A stretch of 64,000 bases of DNA from Paraburkholderia elongata (GTDB taxonomy: Bacteria > Pseudomonadota > Gammaproteobacteria > Burkholderiales > Burkholderiaceae). The stretch is from the NCBI RefSeq assembly GCF_013177735.1, contig NZ_WOEZ01000146.1, positions 1-64,000 on the forward strand. The letters are read 5' to 3'. The translations under genes were made by a program, and so were the position numbers. The notes below the pieces were generated by a model. It searched no databases. It was given only the letters and a program-made list of their open reading frames with translations, and was not told the DNA's origin. Position 1 is the stretch's first letter; each line of letters opens with the position of its first letter. Positions 34,828 to 43,040 of this stretch are shown piece after piece.

Positions 34828-35799
34828 ATGGCAAAAGAAGAGCAGACAGGAGCGGGACGCAAGCAAGCGAGGCCACGCGGCGCGACGGTCCCGGCTTCGC
34901 AGGACGATACGGCGTTGTCCCAGGCGGATGGCGCCGATTCCCCCGATTCCACCGATGAAGAGAGCACCGGCGGAGCGACTTATCTTGTGCCGGGGCTCGA
35001 GCGCGGCCTGCGCATCCTCGCCGAATTCAGCGCACGCGAGCCGATTCTGGGCGCGCCCGAATTGTCGAAGCGTATCGGCATTCCGCGCACCACCACATTT
35101 CGTCTACTGCAAACGCTCGAAGCTTTAGGCTTTCTCGAGCGCGTGAACGGCGACCGCTATTTCCGCCTGAGCGTCGCGGTGCTGCGGCTCGGTTTCGAAT
35201 ACTTGAGCTCGCTCGAACTCACCGACGTCGGCACGCCGATTCTCGAACGTTTGCGCGACGCGACCGGCTTCAGCACGCATCTGCTGATCCGCGACCAGCG
35301 CGACGTGGTGTTCGTCGCCAAAGCGCAAACCCATGAGCCGATGTTCAGTTCGGTGAAGGTGCATGTTGGGACGCGTCTGCCCGCGCATGCCACTGTGCAT
35401 GGCCAGGTGCTGATGGGCGATTTGAGCTTCGAAGAATTGCGTCAGTTGTATCCCGAACCGCAACTTGAACGTTTCACCGAACGCACGCCGGCAACCGTCG
35501 AAGAGCTGTATGGAAGAGTGCGCGAAAGCGCGGCGCTCGGCTACGCGTTGAGCGAAGCATCTTTTGAACGAGGGATCTCGGTCGTGAGCGCGCCGGTGCG
35601 CGATCAAAGCGGCAAGATCGCGGCCGCGTTGACCGTCACTATTCCGCGTTCCGATATCGGCGAAGCGGAAGAACGCGAGCCGCTCATCATCGCGGTTTGC
35701 CAAGCGGCGCTCGAATTGTCCGAACGTCTCAGCTATCGTCCGCGGCCGGATGATCCGACCGCGGCTCAAGCGCGTCGCAGACCGGTTACGGCGAACTGA
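34828..35799 (+). CDS. IclR-family transcriptional regulator (first of two paralogues)
   Basis: 323 residues. A disordered N-terminus of about 50 residues precedes the winged HTH (VPGLERGLRILAEFS, ELSKRIGIPRTTTFRLLQTLE) and the IclR effector domain (SSVKVHVGTRLPAHATVHGQVLMG, SFERGISVVSAPVRDQ). It is very similar throughout to the IclR protein at 41347-42234. Convergent with the porin gene (stops three bases apart). Probably senses an aromatic acid or its metabolite for the cluster starting at 37319. Confidence 0.9.
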   Translation: MAKEEQTGAGRKQARPRGATVPASQDDTALSQADGADSPDSTDEESTGGATYLVPGLERGLRILAEFSAREPILGAPELSKRIGIPRTTTFRLLQTLEALGFLERVNGDRYFRLSVAVLRLGFEYLSSLELTDVGTPILERLRDATGFSTHLLIRDQRDVVFVAKAQTHEPMFSSVKVHVGTRLPAHATVHGQVLMGDLSFEELRQLYPEPQLERFTERTPATVEELYGRVRESAALGYALSEASFERGISVVSAPVRDQSGKIAAALTVTIPRSDIGEAEEREPLIIAVCQAALELSERLSYRPRPDDPTAAQARRRPVTAN

Positions 35800-35801
35800 T
35801 A

Positions 35802-36878
35802 TCAGAACGAGTGGTGGATACCCGTCAGGAAAATCGTCTGGTTCCGGCCGCTCGACACACCCGCCGTAAAGAACGCGGCGTCCGTATTCGAGCCCGCGCG
35901 CTCATACAGCGCATTCACATACAACTGCGTCGACTTCGACAGCGCGTAGATATCGCCGATCTCGAACTGCGTCCAGCGATGGCCGGCCATCGTCGTGGTC
36001 GCGGCACCGCCGGCAACGCTGTTGAACGGCGTGAACTGATAATTTGCGCCCAAGTCGTAGCTCTGATACGTGTCCGAATGGCCGGACGATTCCAGCTTCA
36101 CACGCGTGTACAAACCATGCACCAGCAGCTTGCCGAACTGGTATGACGCGCCCGCGCCCATGTTCTGGACCTTGCTCGCGGTGTAGTTCGCCGCTGCGAC
36201 GCCCTGGAATTTGGTGATGCCCGTCGTCACGATCGACGGCGTACGGTCGTGCTCGTTCGCATAGGTCGCGCCGGCCTTGAACGGACCGTTCGCATAGCTA
36301 AGCGCAAAGCTCAGTGTCTTGCCGGTCGAGAAGTTGGTCGTGTTGCCGAGACCCATCATCGCGCCGACCGAGAAACCGCCGAAACTCGCCGAGCGGAACT
36401 TCACCGAGTTGTCGAACGGCACCACGCCGGTGTCGGCGAGTTCGTCGATGTTGCCAGGGTGAAACGCGTACCAGCTCGCGGCCAGAAAAGCCGTGCTAAA
36501 CGGGTCCAGCACGTCGAAGCTGAACGGCGTCTGATGGCCGAGCGTCACTGTGCCGATCTGGTCCGAACTTAAACCCACGAACGCCTGACGATTGAACAGG
36601 GTGCCAGCTTTGGCGAATGCCCCCGTGTTCGTATAGAAGCCGTTTTCCAACTGGAAAACCGTCTTCAGACCACCACCCAAATCCTCGACGCCCTTCAGGC
36701 CCCAGCGATCCGGCTGCATGTTGCCTTGCTCTTCGATCCACTTCGAATGGCCACCTGCATTGCTGATATACGCGATACCGGCATCCAGGCTGCCGTATAG
36801 CGTCACACTGCTTTGCGCCCATGCGCCAGTCGTTGCGCAGATTGCCGTCAAGCCGGCCGCCGCAATGATGTGCTTCAC
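35802..36878 (-). CDS. Gram-negative porin (OmpC type)
   Basis: 358 residues. Signal peptide MKHIIAAAGLTAICATTGAWA, then QSSVTLYGSLDAGIAYISN, the standard Burkholderia porin N-terminus; GLKGVEDLGGGLKTVFQLENGF; and LTGIHHSF at the C-terminus with the outer-membrane Phe. General trimeric diffusion pore. It is divergent from the Rieske ferredoxin gene across a 440-base region, so it may supply the substrate of that pathway. Confidence 0.92.
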   Translation of the reverse strand: MKHIIAAAGLTAICATTGAWAQSSVTLYGSLDAGIAYISNAGGHSKWIEEQGNMQPDRWGLKGVEDLGGGLKTVFQLENGFYTNTGAFAKAGTLFNRQAFVGLSSDQIGTVTLGHQTPFSFDVLDPFSTAFLAASWYAFHPGNIDELADTGVVPFDNSVKFRSASFGGFSVGAMMGLGNTTNFSTGKTLSFALSYANGPFKAGATYANEHDRTPSIVTTGITKFQGVAAANYTASKVQNMGAGASYQFGKLLVHGLYTRVKLESSGHSDTYQSYDLGANYQFTPFNSVAGGAATTTMAGHRWTQFEIGDIYALSKSTQLYVNALYERAGSNTDAAFFTAGVSSGRNQTIFLTGIHHSF

Positions 36879-37318
36879 CGTTGGTTCTCCTGATCACACG
36901 ACGGATAGCTCGCGCCGATTTCGTCGTCCCTGATCCTTGCTTTGGGTTGAATGCAGTTTCGGGTTTATGCGCCAAAACTGTTCCGCTTTATGTTCCACCT
37001 ATGGGCATTTGTATCGCCTATGGAAAAGTATAGTGAGTCTGAGCGTGGTCAAAATAAATTTTCGGACCCCGTACAAACCCGCATAAGGGCTTTGGTATTT
37101 GTCTGAAAATTATTGGCAAATCCAAGCCCAGAAAGGCTCTTGAGCCAATTCGTCCATTCATGTCAGTTCACGCAAAGCTGTGTTGTGAGTACCACAGTCG
37201 GTGTTTTCCCCTACCAGCCCAGATTTTTATTTTCTCTAGTCGAAGCCACTCCTATAATTATCCATACACGAACTGATGTTCCTTGTATGGAACATAAGGC
37301 TTCAGGAGAAGGCGAGAA
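36879..37318. promoter_or_regulatory. Divergent control region of porin and aromatic cluster
   Basis: 440 bases with no gene. The part nearest the Rieske ferredoxin has TATAAT at 37253-37258 and two overlapping dyads (see next feature). Toward the porin there are TGTTCC copies at about 36979 and 36991 and CCTATGG at 36998-37004 and 37017-37023. These may be IclR-type half sites. AGGAGAAGG precedes the ferredoxin ATG. Confidence 0.5.
37262..37295 (+). promoter_or_regulatory. Overlapping operator dyads upstream of Rieske ferredoxin
   Basis: ATGTTCC-N6-GGAACAT is a perfect seven-base dyad at 37276-37295. It interlocks with CCATACA (37262-37268) pairing with TGTATGG (37284-37290). Both lie directly downstream of the TATAAT box and 24 bases before the ATG, a position for repression or effector-dependent activation. 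The two neighbouring IclR proteins are the obvious candidates. Confidence 0.55.
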
Positions 37319-37633
37319 ATGACTGAACAATGGCGCTGCGCCGGCCATGCCGGCGACCTGTCCGAAGACGCGCCGCTCGAGTTCAAACTCGACGGCACCG
37401 AAATCGGCATCTACAAGGTGGGCGATGCGCTGTACGCGCTGGAAAACGTCTGCCCCCATGCGTACGCGTTGCTGACGCAGGGCTTTGTCGACGGCGACAC
37501 CGTCGAATGCCCGCTGCACGAAGCCGTGTTCCATATCCCGACCGGCAAATGCTTGAAAGAGCCCGGCGGCCGCGACCTGAAGATGTACTCGGTACGTCTC
37601 GCCGGCGAAGAAATCCAGATCAAGGTGGAATGA
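37319..37633 (+). CDS. Rieske [2Fe-2S] ferredoxin
   Basis: 104 residues, the size of a soluble Rieske ferredoxin. Ligands Cys45-x-His47 and Cys64-x2-His67 are present (NVCPHAYALLTQ...ECPLHEAVF). It carries electrons from the FAD reductase at 48013-49278 to the ring-hydroxylating oxygenase at 37996-39093. First gene of the operon, with a strong ribosome binding site and a dyad-bearing promoter upstream. Confidence 0.93.
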   Translation: MTEQWRCAGHAGDLSEDAPLEFKLDGTEIGIYKVGDALYALENVCPHAYALLTQGFVDGDTVECPLHEAVFHIPTGKCLKEPGGRDLKMYSVRLAGEEIQIKVE

Positions 37634-37634
37634 C

Positions 37635-37946
37635 ATGCGAGAGCAAACCGTGAACTTCAATCCCTTCCTGAAGCCGTGGCTCGCGCCGCAGCCGAACAAC
37701 GTCGCCGGCAAGGGCGTGATCGAAAAGCCGGGCGAGACCGAAAACTTCATCTGGCAAACGCGTAAAGCGGAGCCGACCCAATACGAAAACGACTTCGGCG
37801 ATGCGCTCGAAAAGGTTTTCGAGGCCGGCGCGAATGAGTTGCAGGAAGTCGTCGACGGGTTGAACCGCTTGGGCTTCCGCACCCCGGAAGGCAACACGTG
37901 GGACGCCGACCGTCTCGCCGCCGAATTCCGCCTGCTCGCCGAATAA
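37635..37946 (+). CDS. Recombinase-like HTH small protein
   Basis: 103 residues, starts two bases after the ferredoxin stop. The C-terminal part LQEVVDGLNRLGFRTPEGNTWDADRLAAEFRLLAE resembles the helix-turn-helix of serine recombinases (motif LN..G.RTP.G..W), but no catalytic serine recombinase domain exists. The N-terminus has NFNPFLKPWLAPQPNNVAGKG. It may help assemble or regulate the oxygenase; the role is unknown. Confidence 0.75.
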   Translation: MREQTVNFNPFLKPWLAPQPNNVAGKGVIEKPGETENFIWQTRKAEPTQYENDFGDALEKVFEAGANELQEVVDGLNRLGFRTPEGNTWDADRLAAEFRLLAE

Positions 37947-37995
37947 GCGCGCTTTCCCGAACACGTCTCATCGCTTTCGTATCCGGAGTCTCTTC

Positions 37996-39093
37996 ATGAC
38001 GTCCCCCAATACAACGACTCAAGGCGCGGCCGACCCGATCCAGTCCTATCTGAACCGTGGCCTGCGCAATTACTGGTACCCCGTTGCACCGAGCTGGCAA
38101 GTCGGCGACGCGCCGGTCGGCGTCACGCGCCTCGGCGATCAGATCGTGCTGTGGCGCGACAAGGAAGGCAAAGTCCGCGCGCTCGAAGACCGCTGCCCGC
38201 ACCGTGGCGCGCGTCTGTCGCTCGGCTGGAACCTCGGCGGCAGCGTGGCGTGCTGGTATCACGGCATTGAAATCGACGGCGGTGGCACGGTCACGAAGGT
38301 CCCGGCCGTCTCGAACTGCCCGCTGGAAGGCCAGAAGTGCGTGAAGTCGTATCCGGTCGAAGAGCATGCCGGCGCGATCTTCCTGTGGTTCGGCGACGAC
38401 GCCCATAAAGAACCCACGCCGCTCGTGCTGCCGGAAGAACTGGTCGGCGAGGAGTACGCGAACTTCCTGTGCATGTCGAACTGGAAGTGCAATTACCAGT
38501 ACGCAATCGACAACGTGATGGACCCGATGCACGGCGCGTATCTGCACGCGACCTCGCACTCGATGGCAGAAGGCGACAAGCAGGCCGACATGCGCGTGCG
38601 CAAGACCGAAACTGGTCTGATGTTCGAAAAGGTCGGCCAGCGCGACGTGAACTTCGACTGGGTCGAGCTCGGTGAAACCGGCACGCTGTGGATGCGCCTC
38701 GCGATTCCGTACAAGAAGAAGTTCGGTCCGGGCGGCAGCTTCGGGATCATCGGCTTTGCGGTGCCCATCGACGAAGACAACTGCCAGGTTTACTTCTGGC
38801 GTACTCGCAAGGTGTCGGGCTGGCAGCGCGACGCATGGCGCTTCATGTATCGCAACCGTCTGGAAGGTCTGCATTGGGACGTGCTCGAGCAAGACCGCTA
38901 CGTGCTGGAAAGCATGGCGCCGAATGCGCGCAATCACGAATTCCTCTATCAGCACGACGTCGGCATGACGCGGGTGCGCCGCATGCTGCGTCAACGCGCG
39001 CAACAGCATTTTGCTGATCTGGAAGCGCATCACGCTCAAGCCGCTCAGGCCGCCAGCACTCAAACCGAAGCAGCAGGCCACAGCCATGCATAA
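37996..39093 (+). CDS. Rieske non-heme iron ring-hydroxylating oxygenase, alpha subunit
   Basis: 365 residues. Rieske ligands Cys67-x-His69 and Cys86-x2-His89; mononuclear iron site in DNVMDPMHGAYLH with Asp176, His179 and His184, and the bridging Asp172. Length and arrangement are like single-subunit VanA/dicamba-type oxygenases: no beta subunit is encoded. Hydroxylates or dealkylates an aromatic acid. Its stop overlaps the next start by eight bases (ATGCATAA). Confidence 0.93.
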   Translation: MTSPNTTTQGAADPIQSYLNRGLRNYWYPVAPSWQVGDAPVGVTRLGDQIVLWRDKEGKVRALEDRCPHRGARLSLGWNLGGSVACWYHGIEIDGGGTVTKVPAVSNCPLEGQKCVKSYPVEEHAGAIFLWFGDDAHKEPTPLVLPEELVGEEYANFLCMSNWKCNYQYAIDNVMDPMHGAYLHATSHSMAEGDKQADMRVRKTETGLMFEKVGQRDVNFDWVELGETGTLWMRLAIPYKKKFGPGGSFGIIGFAVPIDEDNCQVYFWRTRKVSGWQRDAWRFMYRNRLEGLHWDVLEQDRYVLESMAPNARNHEFLYQHDVGMTRVRRMLRQRAQQHFADLEAHHAQAAQAASTQTEAAGHSHA

Positions 39094-39862
39094 CGAAGCG
39101 CCACCGGCATTGTCAGCACTCAAAGACCGGCGTGTCCTCGTGACCGGCGGCGCGCGCGGTCTCGGCGCGGCGTTTGTTCGCTCGCTGGTGCAAGCCGGTG
39201 CGCAAGTCGTGTTCGGCGACGTGCTGCATGACGAAGGCCGTGCGCTCGCTGCGTCGCTGGTCGAGCAAGGCCGCGCGGCGACGTATCTGCCGCTCGATCT
39301 CGCTGATCCCGCCAGCATCAAGCAATTCGCCGATCAAGCAGCCGCACAACTCGGCGGCCTCGACGCGTTGATCAACAACGCTGCGATCACCAACTCGGGC
39401 GGCAAGTTTGCCGACGAGTTGTCGGTCGACACATGGGACGCCGTGATGAACGTCAACGTGCGCGGCACGTGGTTGATGAGTACCGCCGCGCTGCCGTATC
39501 TGCGCGACTCGGGTCGCGGCAGCATCGTCAACATCGCTTCGGACACGGCGATGTGGGGCGCGCCGAAGCTGCTCGCCTATGTCGCGAGCAAGGGCGCGGT
39601 GATCTCGATGACCCGCTCGCTGGCGCGCGAATTCGGCGCCCACGGCGTGACGGTCAACGCGATCGCGCCGGGCCTCACCGAAGTCGAAGCCACCGCTTAC
39701 GTACCCGCCGAGCGTCACCAGTATTACCTGCAAGGCCGCGCGCTCACGCGCGCACAAGTGCCCGACGACGTCTCCGGGCCGGTGCTGTTCCTGTTGTCCG
39801 ATGCCGCGCGCTTCGTGACTGGCCAGTTGCTGCCGGTCAACGGCGGCTTCGTGATGAATTGA
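39086..39862 (+). CDS. SDR-family dehydrogenase
   Basis: 258 residues. TGGARGLG at 20-27, NNAA at 97-100, Ser152, Tyr165-x3-Lys169 (YVASK), all as in active classical SDRs. ATG at 39086 overlaps the oxygenase stop by eight bases; the longer frame begins inside the oxygenase gene. Likely oxidises the dihydrodiol or a later alcohol to a catechol-type product in the pathway. Confidence 0.9.
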   Translation: MHNEAPPALSALKDRRVLVTGGARGLGAAFVRSLVQAGAQVVFGDVLHDEGRALAASLVEQGRAATYLPLDLADPASIKQFADQAAAQLGGLDALINNAAITNSGGKFADELSVDTWDAVMNVNVRGTWLMSTAALPYLRDSGRGSIVNIASDTAMWGAPKLLAYVASKGAVISMTRSLAREFGAHGVTVNAIAPGLTEVEATAYVPAERHQYYLQGRALTRAQVPDDVSGPVLFLLSDAARFVTGQLLPVNGGFVMN

Positions 39863-39888
39863 TCTTGTCGAATCGAAAGGAGAAAGAG

Positions 39889-40416
39889 ATGGCGGACGCC
39901 GAAATCGAACGTAAATCGTGGGAACAACCTGCAGACGCGAGCTTTGCGCAATGGCTGGACGGCCGCGTCGCGCGCCTGGAAACGCGTCGTTACGACTGGG
40001 ACGCGCTGAAGTTCCAGGCCGACTACGACCCGAAATACCGCCGCGCGCAAATGCGCTATGTCGGCACGGGCGGCACGGGCGTCGCGAAGGATATGAACAC
40101 GGTGCCCGCTGGCAGCTTCACGTTTTCGACGATGGTGATCCCGGCTGGCAACATCGGCCCGAGCCATATTCATATGGATGTCGAAGAAATTTTCTTCGTG
40201 CTGCGCGGCAAGATGAAAGTGATCTGCGAGAAAGACGGCGAAACGTGGGAAGCCGTGCTCGGCGAACGCGATCTTATCTCGGTGCCGCCGGGCGTGTATC
40301 GCACGGAAGTGAACATCGGCGAAGAAGACGCGTTGATGTGCGTGATGCTCGGCGCAGCCAAGCCGATCACGCCGACGTATCCACCGGATTCGCCGTTGGC
40401 CAAACTCAAGCGCTAA
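39889..40416 (+). CDS. Cupin-domain protein
   Basis: 175 residues with AAAGGAG ribosome binding site. The cupin core IPAGNIGPSHIHMDVEEIFFVLRGKMKV has metal-ligand candidates HIH and E (motif 1), and ISVPPGVYRTEVN supports motif 2, with the last His replaced. A small beta-barrel metalloenzyme such as a decarboxylase, isomerase or dioxygenase; the exact reaction is unknown. Confidence 0.85.
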   Translation: MADAEIERKSWEQPADASFAQWLDGRVARLETRRYDWDALKFQADYDPKYRRAQMRYVGTGGTGVAKDMNTVPAGSFTFSTMVIPAGNIGPSHIHMDVEEIFFVLRGKMKVICEKDGETWEAVLGERDLISVPPGVYRTEVNIGEEDALMCVMLGAAKPITPTYPPDSPLAKLKR

Positions 40417-40455
40417 GCCCTCAAGTTCGCTTTGAAAACACCCACGAAGGAAATC

Positions 40456-41346
40456 ATGTCCGCAGTCCCGTCCGCTACCGTCGATCAGAACGCTACGCTC
40501 GAAGCGCGCCTGGCACGCTTTCCCGCGCAGCAGATCTGGCTGGCATCGCAACGCGCGGTGAGCTATCGCGACGCGGATAGCGCCGCAAGCGAAGGACTGC
40601 CTTTGGTGCTGCTTCACGGTATCGGTTCGGGCGCGGCTTCGTGGGTGCAGCAGATTGAAGTGCTGGGTGAGACGCGCCGTGTGCTGGCGTGGGATGCGCC
40701 GGGATATGGCGCATCGACACCCGTAGAAGCCGATTCGCCCGCTGCAAGCGATTACGCAACGGTATTGAAGGAGTGGCTCGACGCGCTAGACATTGAACGC
40801 TGCGTGCTGCTGGGTCATTCGCTTGGCGCGATCATGGCTGGCGCGTTTGCCGTGACGAATCCGCAGCGTGTGGCCGGTTTGCTCCTGTTGTCGCCGGCTG
40901 GCGGCTATGGCGCTTCGTCGGCGGAAGTGCGCGAAACGAAACGCGATCAGCGCCTCACCATGATTAACGAACTCGGCCCGCAAGGTCTCGCCGAGAAACG
41001 CAGCACCAATATGTTGTCCGCGCACGCAAGCGACGAAGCGCGCGCATGGGTGCGCTGGAACATGTCGCGCGTGATTCCGCACGGCTATGCGCAAGCGACG
41101 CATCTGCTCGCGAACGCCGATCTCGCCAGCGATCTCCCGCGCTATCGAGGCCGCATCAACGTCGCGGTCGGCGCAGACGACTCCATTACACCCCCGGAAG
41201 CCTGCGAGCGACTTGCTCTCGCCGCCGGCACCAAACTGCAGGTCGTGCCACGCGCGGGGCATGCTGGTTATATCGAAGCACCCGCCGCGTACACCGCGAT
41301 CATCGACACGTTCTGCCGCGCGAGCGACGGACAACGGAGCCAATGA
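40456..41346 (+). CDS. Alpha/beta hydrolase
   Basis: 296 residues. Oxyanion HGIGS at 54-58, nucleophile Ser122 in GHSLG, acid in GADDSITPP, and histidine in RAGHAGYIE. It resembles meta-cleavage product hydrolases (BphD/MhpC group), consistent with the extradiol dioxygenase in the operon. The ATG at 40456 is preceded by AAGGAAATC. The next gene begins directly after its TGA. Confidence 0.88.
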   Translation: MSAVPSATVDQNATLEARLARFPAQQIWLASQRAVSYRDADSAASEGLPLVLLHGIGSGAASWVQQIEVLGETRRVLAWDAPGYGASTPVEADSPAASDYATVLKEWLDALDIERCVLLGHSLGAIMAGAFAVTNPQRVAGLLLLSPAGGYGASSAEVRETKRDQRLTMINELGPQGLAEKRSTNMLSAHASDEARAWVRWNMSRVIPHGYAQATHLLANADLASDLPRYRGRINVAVGADDSITPPEACERLALAAGTKLQVVPRAGHAGYIEAPAAYTAIIDTFCRASDGQRSQ

Positions 41347-42234
41347 ATGACGCCCGACACGATTAACGCCGAGCGCGACGCGGACGACGACCGCAACGAC
41401 ACCAGCAGCGATATCGCCTATCGCGTGCCGGGTCTGGAGCGCGGTCTGAAGATTCTGACTGAGTTCTCGCCACGCGAGCCGGTTCTCGGCGCACCGGAAC
41501 TATCGAAGCGCCTGAAGATTCCCCGCACGACGGTGTTCCGTCTGCTGCAAACGCTCGAATCGCTCGGCTTTCTTGAGCGCGCCGATAAGGACCGCAACTA
41601 TCGCCTCGGCGTCGCGGTGCTGCGGCTCGGTTTCGAATATTTGAGTTCGCTCGAATTGACCGACCTCGGCTTGCCGATCATCGAAGCGCTGCGCGACGAC
41701 ACCGGCCTCACGAGCCACATCGTGATTCGCGACGGACGTGATGTCGTGTTTGTCGCCAAAGCGCAAAGCCATGCGCCGATTTTCAGCTCGGTGAAGGTGA
41801 ATGTCGGCACGCGTCTGCCGGCTCACGCAACGACGCACGGCCAGGTGCTGATGGGCGACATGACGCTCGACGACTTGAAGAAGCTCTATCCCGAGCCGGA
41901 ACTCGAGCGCTTCACGAAACAAACGCCCGCCACGATCGACGACTTGTACGAACGCATTCGCGACGACGCACGGCGCGGCTTCGCGATCAGCGAGTCGTCG
42001 TTCGAGCGCGGCATTTCGGTGGTCAGCGCGCCGGTGCGCAGCGACACGGGCCGCATCGTCGCGGTTATCACGACGACGATTCCGCGCCACGAGATCGACG
42101 CCTCGCTGCTCGACAGCGGCCTGATCGACAAGGTCCGCCGCGCGGCTGACGAACTATCGCAGCGGCTCAACTATCGGCCGAAGGGTAGCCCGAACGCGGG
42201 CACGAAATACATGAAGGCACTGGGGCTCAAATGA
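41347..42234 (+). CDS. IclR-family transcriptional regulator (second paralogue)
   Basis: 295 residues. The HTH (VPGLERGLKILTEFS, ELSKRLKIPRTTVFRLLQTLE) and effector domain (SSVKVNVGTRLPAHATTHGQVLMGD, SESSFERGISVVSAPVRS) are closely similar to the product of 34828-35799. It lies within the catabolic run, immediately after the hydrolase TGA, and overlaps the next gene by four bases (ATGA), so it is part of the operon and probably controls it. Confidence 0.92.
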   Translation: MTPDTINAERDADDDRNDTSSDIAYRVPGLERGLKILTEFSPREPVLGAPELSKRLKIPRTTVFRLLQTLESLGFLERADKDRNYRLGVAVLRLGFEYLSSLELTDLGLPIIEALRDDTGLTSHIVIRDGRDVVFVAKAQSHAPIFSSVKVNVGTRLPAHATTHGQVLMGDMTLDDLKKLYPEPELERFTKQTPATIDDLYERIRDDARRGFAISESSFERGISVVSAPVRSDTGRIVAVITTTIPRHEIDASLLDSGLIDKVRRAADELSQRLNYRPKGSPNAGTKYMKALGLK

Positions 42235-43040
42235 TTCAAATCGACTTGACCGGACAGGTAGCGGTGGTGACGGGCGGCTCGTCCGGCATCGGCCTTGCGA
42301 CTGCCGAACTGTTTCTGCGAGCAGGCGCCTCGGTCGCGATCTGCGGACGCGACAGCGAACGTCTCGCGCAAGCGGAAGCCTCGCTGAAGGCGCAGTTTCC
42401 TGACGCGAAATTGCTCGCGCAAACCTGTGACGTGCTCGATGCCGACGAAGTGAACGCATTCGCGCAAGCAGTGCAAACACGCTTCGGCCGCACCGACATG
42501 CTGGTGAACAACGCTGGCCAGGGTCGCGTGTCGACGTTCGTCGACACCACCGACGACGCCTGGCGCGAAGAACTCGACCTGAAGTACTTCAGCGTGATCC
42601 GCCCGACCCGTGCATTCCTGCCGATGCTGCGCGACGCGTCCGGGTCGGACAACACCGCTGCAGTGGTTTGCGTGAACTCGCTGCTCGCGCTGCAACCGGA
42701 GCCGCACATGGTGGCGACTTCGTCGGCACGTGCCGGCGTGCTGAGCCTCATCAAATCGCTCGCGGTCGAACTCGCGCCGCAACGCATTCGCGTGAATTCG
42801 ATTTTGATCGGCATCGTCGAATCGGGTCAATGGCGCCGCCGTTTCGCGAAAGAAGCGCAGCCGGGCCAGAACTGGGAAGACTGGACCGCCGAACTGGCGC
42901 GCAAGAAAAACATTCCGCTAGGCCGCTTCGGTCGCCCCGAAGAAGCCGCACAAGCGCTCTTTTATCTGGCTACGACGCTGTCGTCCTATACGACTGGCAG
43001 TCACATCGATGTTTCTGGAGGCGTTGCACGACATGTCTAA
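42231..43040 (+). CDS. SDR-family protein with non-canonical active site
   Basis: 269 residues. The nucleotide-binding TGGSSGIG at 14-21 and NNAG at 93-96 are normal, and Ser150 is present. At the positions of the catalytic YxxxK the protein has Thr163 and Arg167 (ATSSARAG), so the usual Tyr and Lys are missing. The fold still places it in the classical SDRs. Either it uses another mechanism or it is not an oxidoreductase. The overlap with the next gene is eight bases (ATGTCTAA). Confidence 0.85.
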   Translation: MIQIDLTGQVAVVTGGSSGIGLATAELFLRAGASVAICGRDSERLAQAEASLKAQFPDAKLLAQTCDVLDADEVNAFAQAVQTRFGRTDMLVNNAGQGRVSTFVDTTDDAWREELDLKYFSVIRPTRAFLPMLRDASGSDNTAAVVCVNSLLALQPEPHMVATSSARAGVLSLIKSLAVELAPQRIRVNSILIGIVESGQWRRRFAKEAQPGQNWEDWTAELARKKNIPLGRFGRPEEAAQALFYLATTLSSYTTGSHIDVSGGVARHV

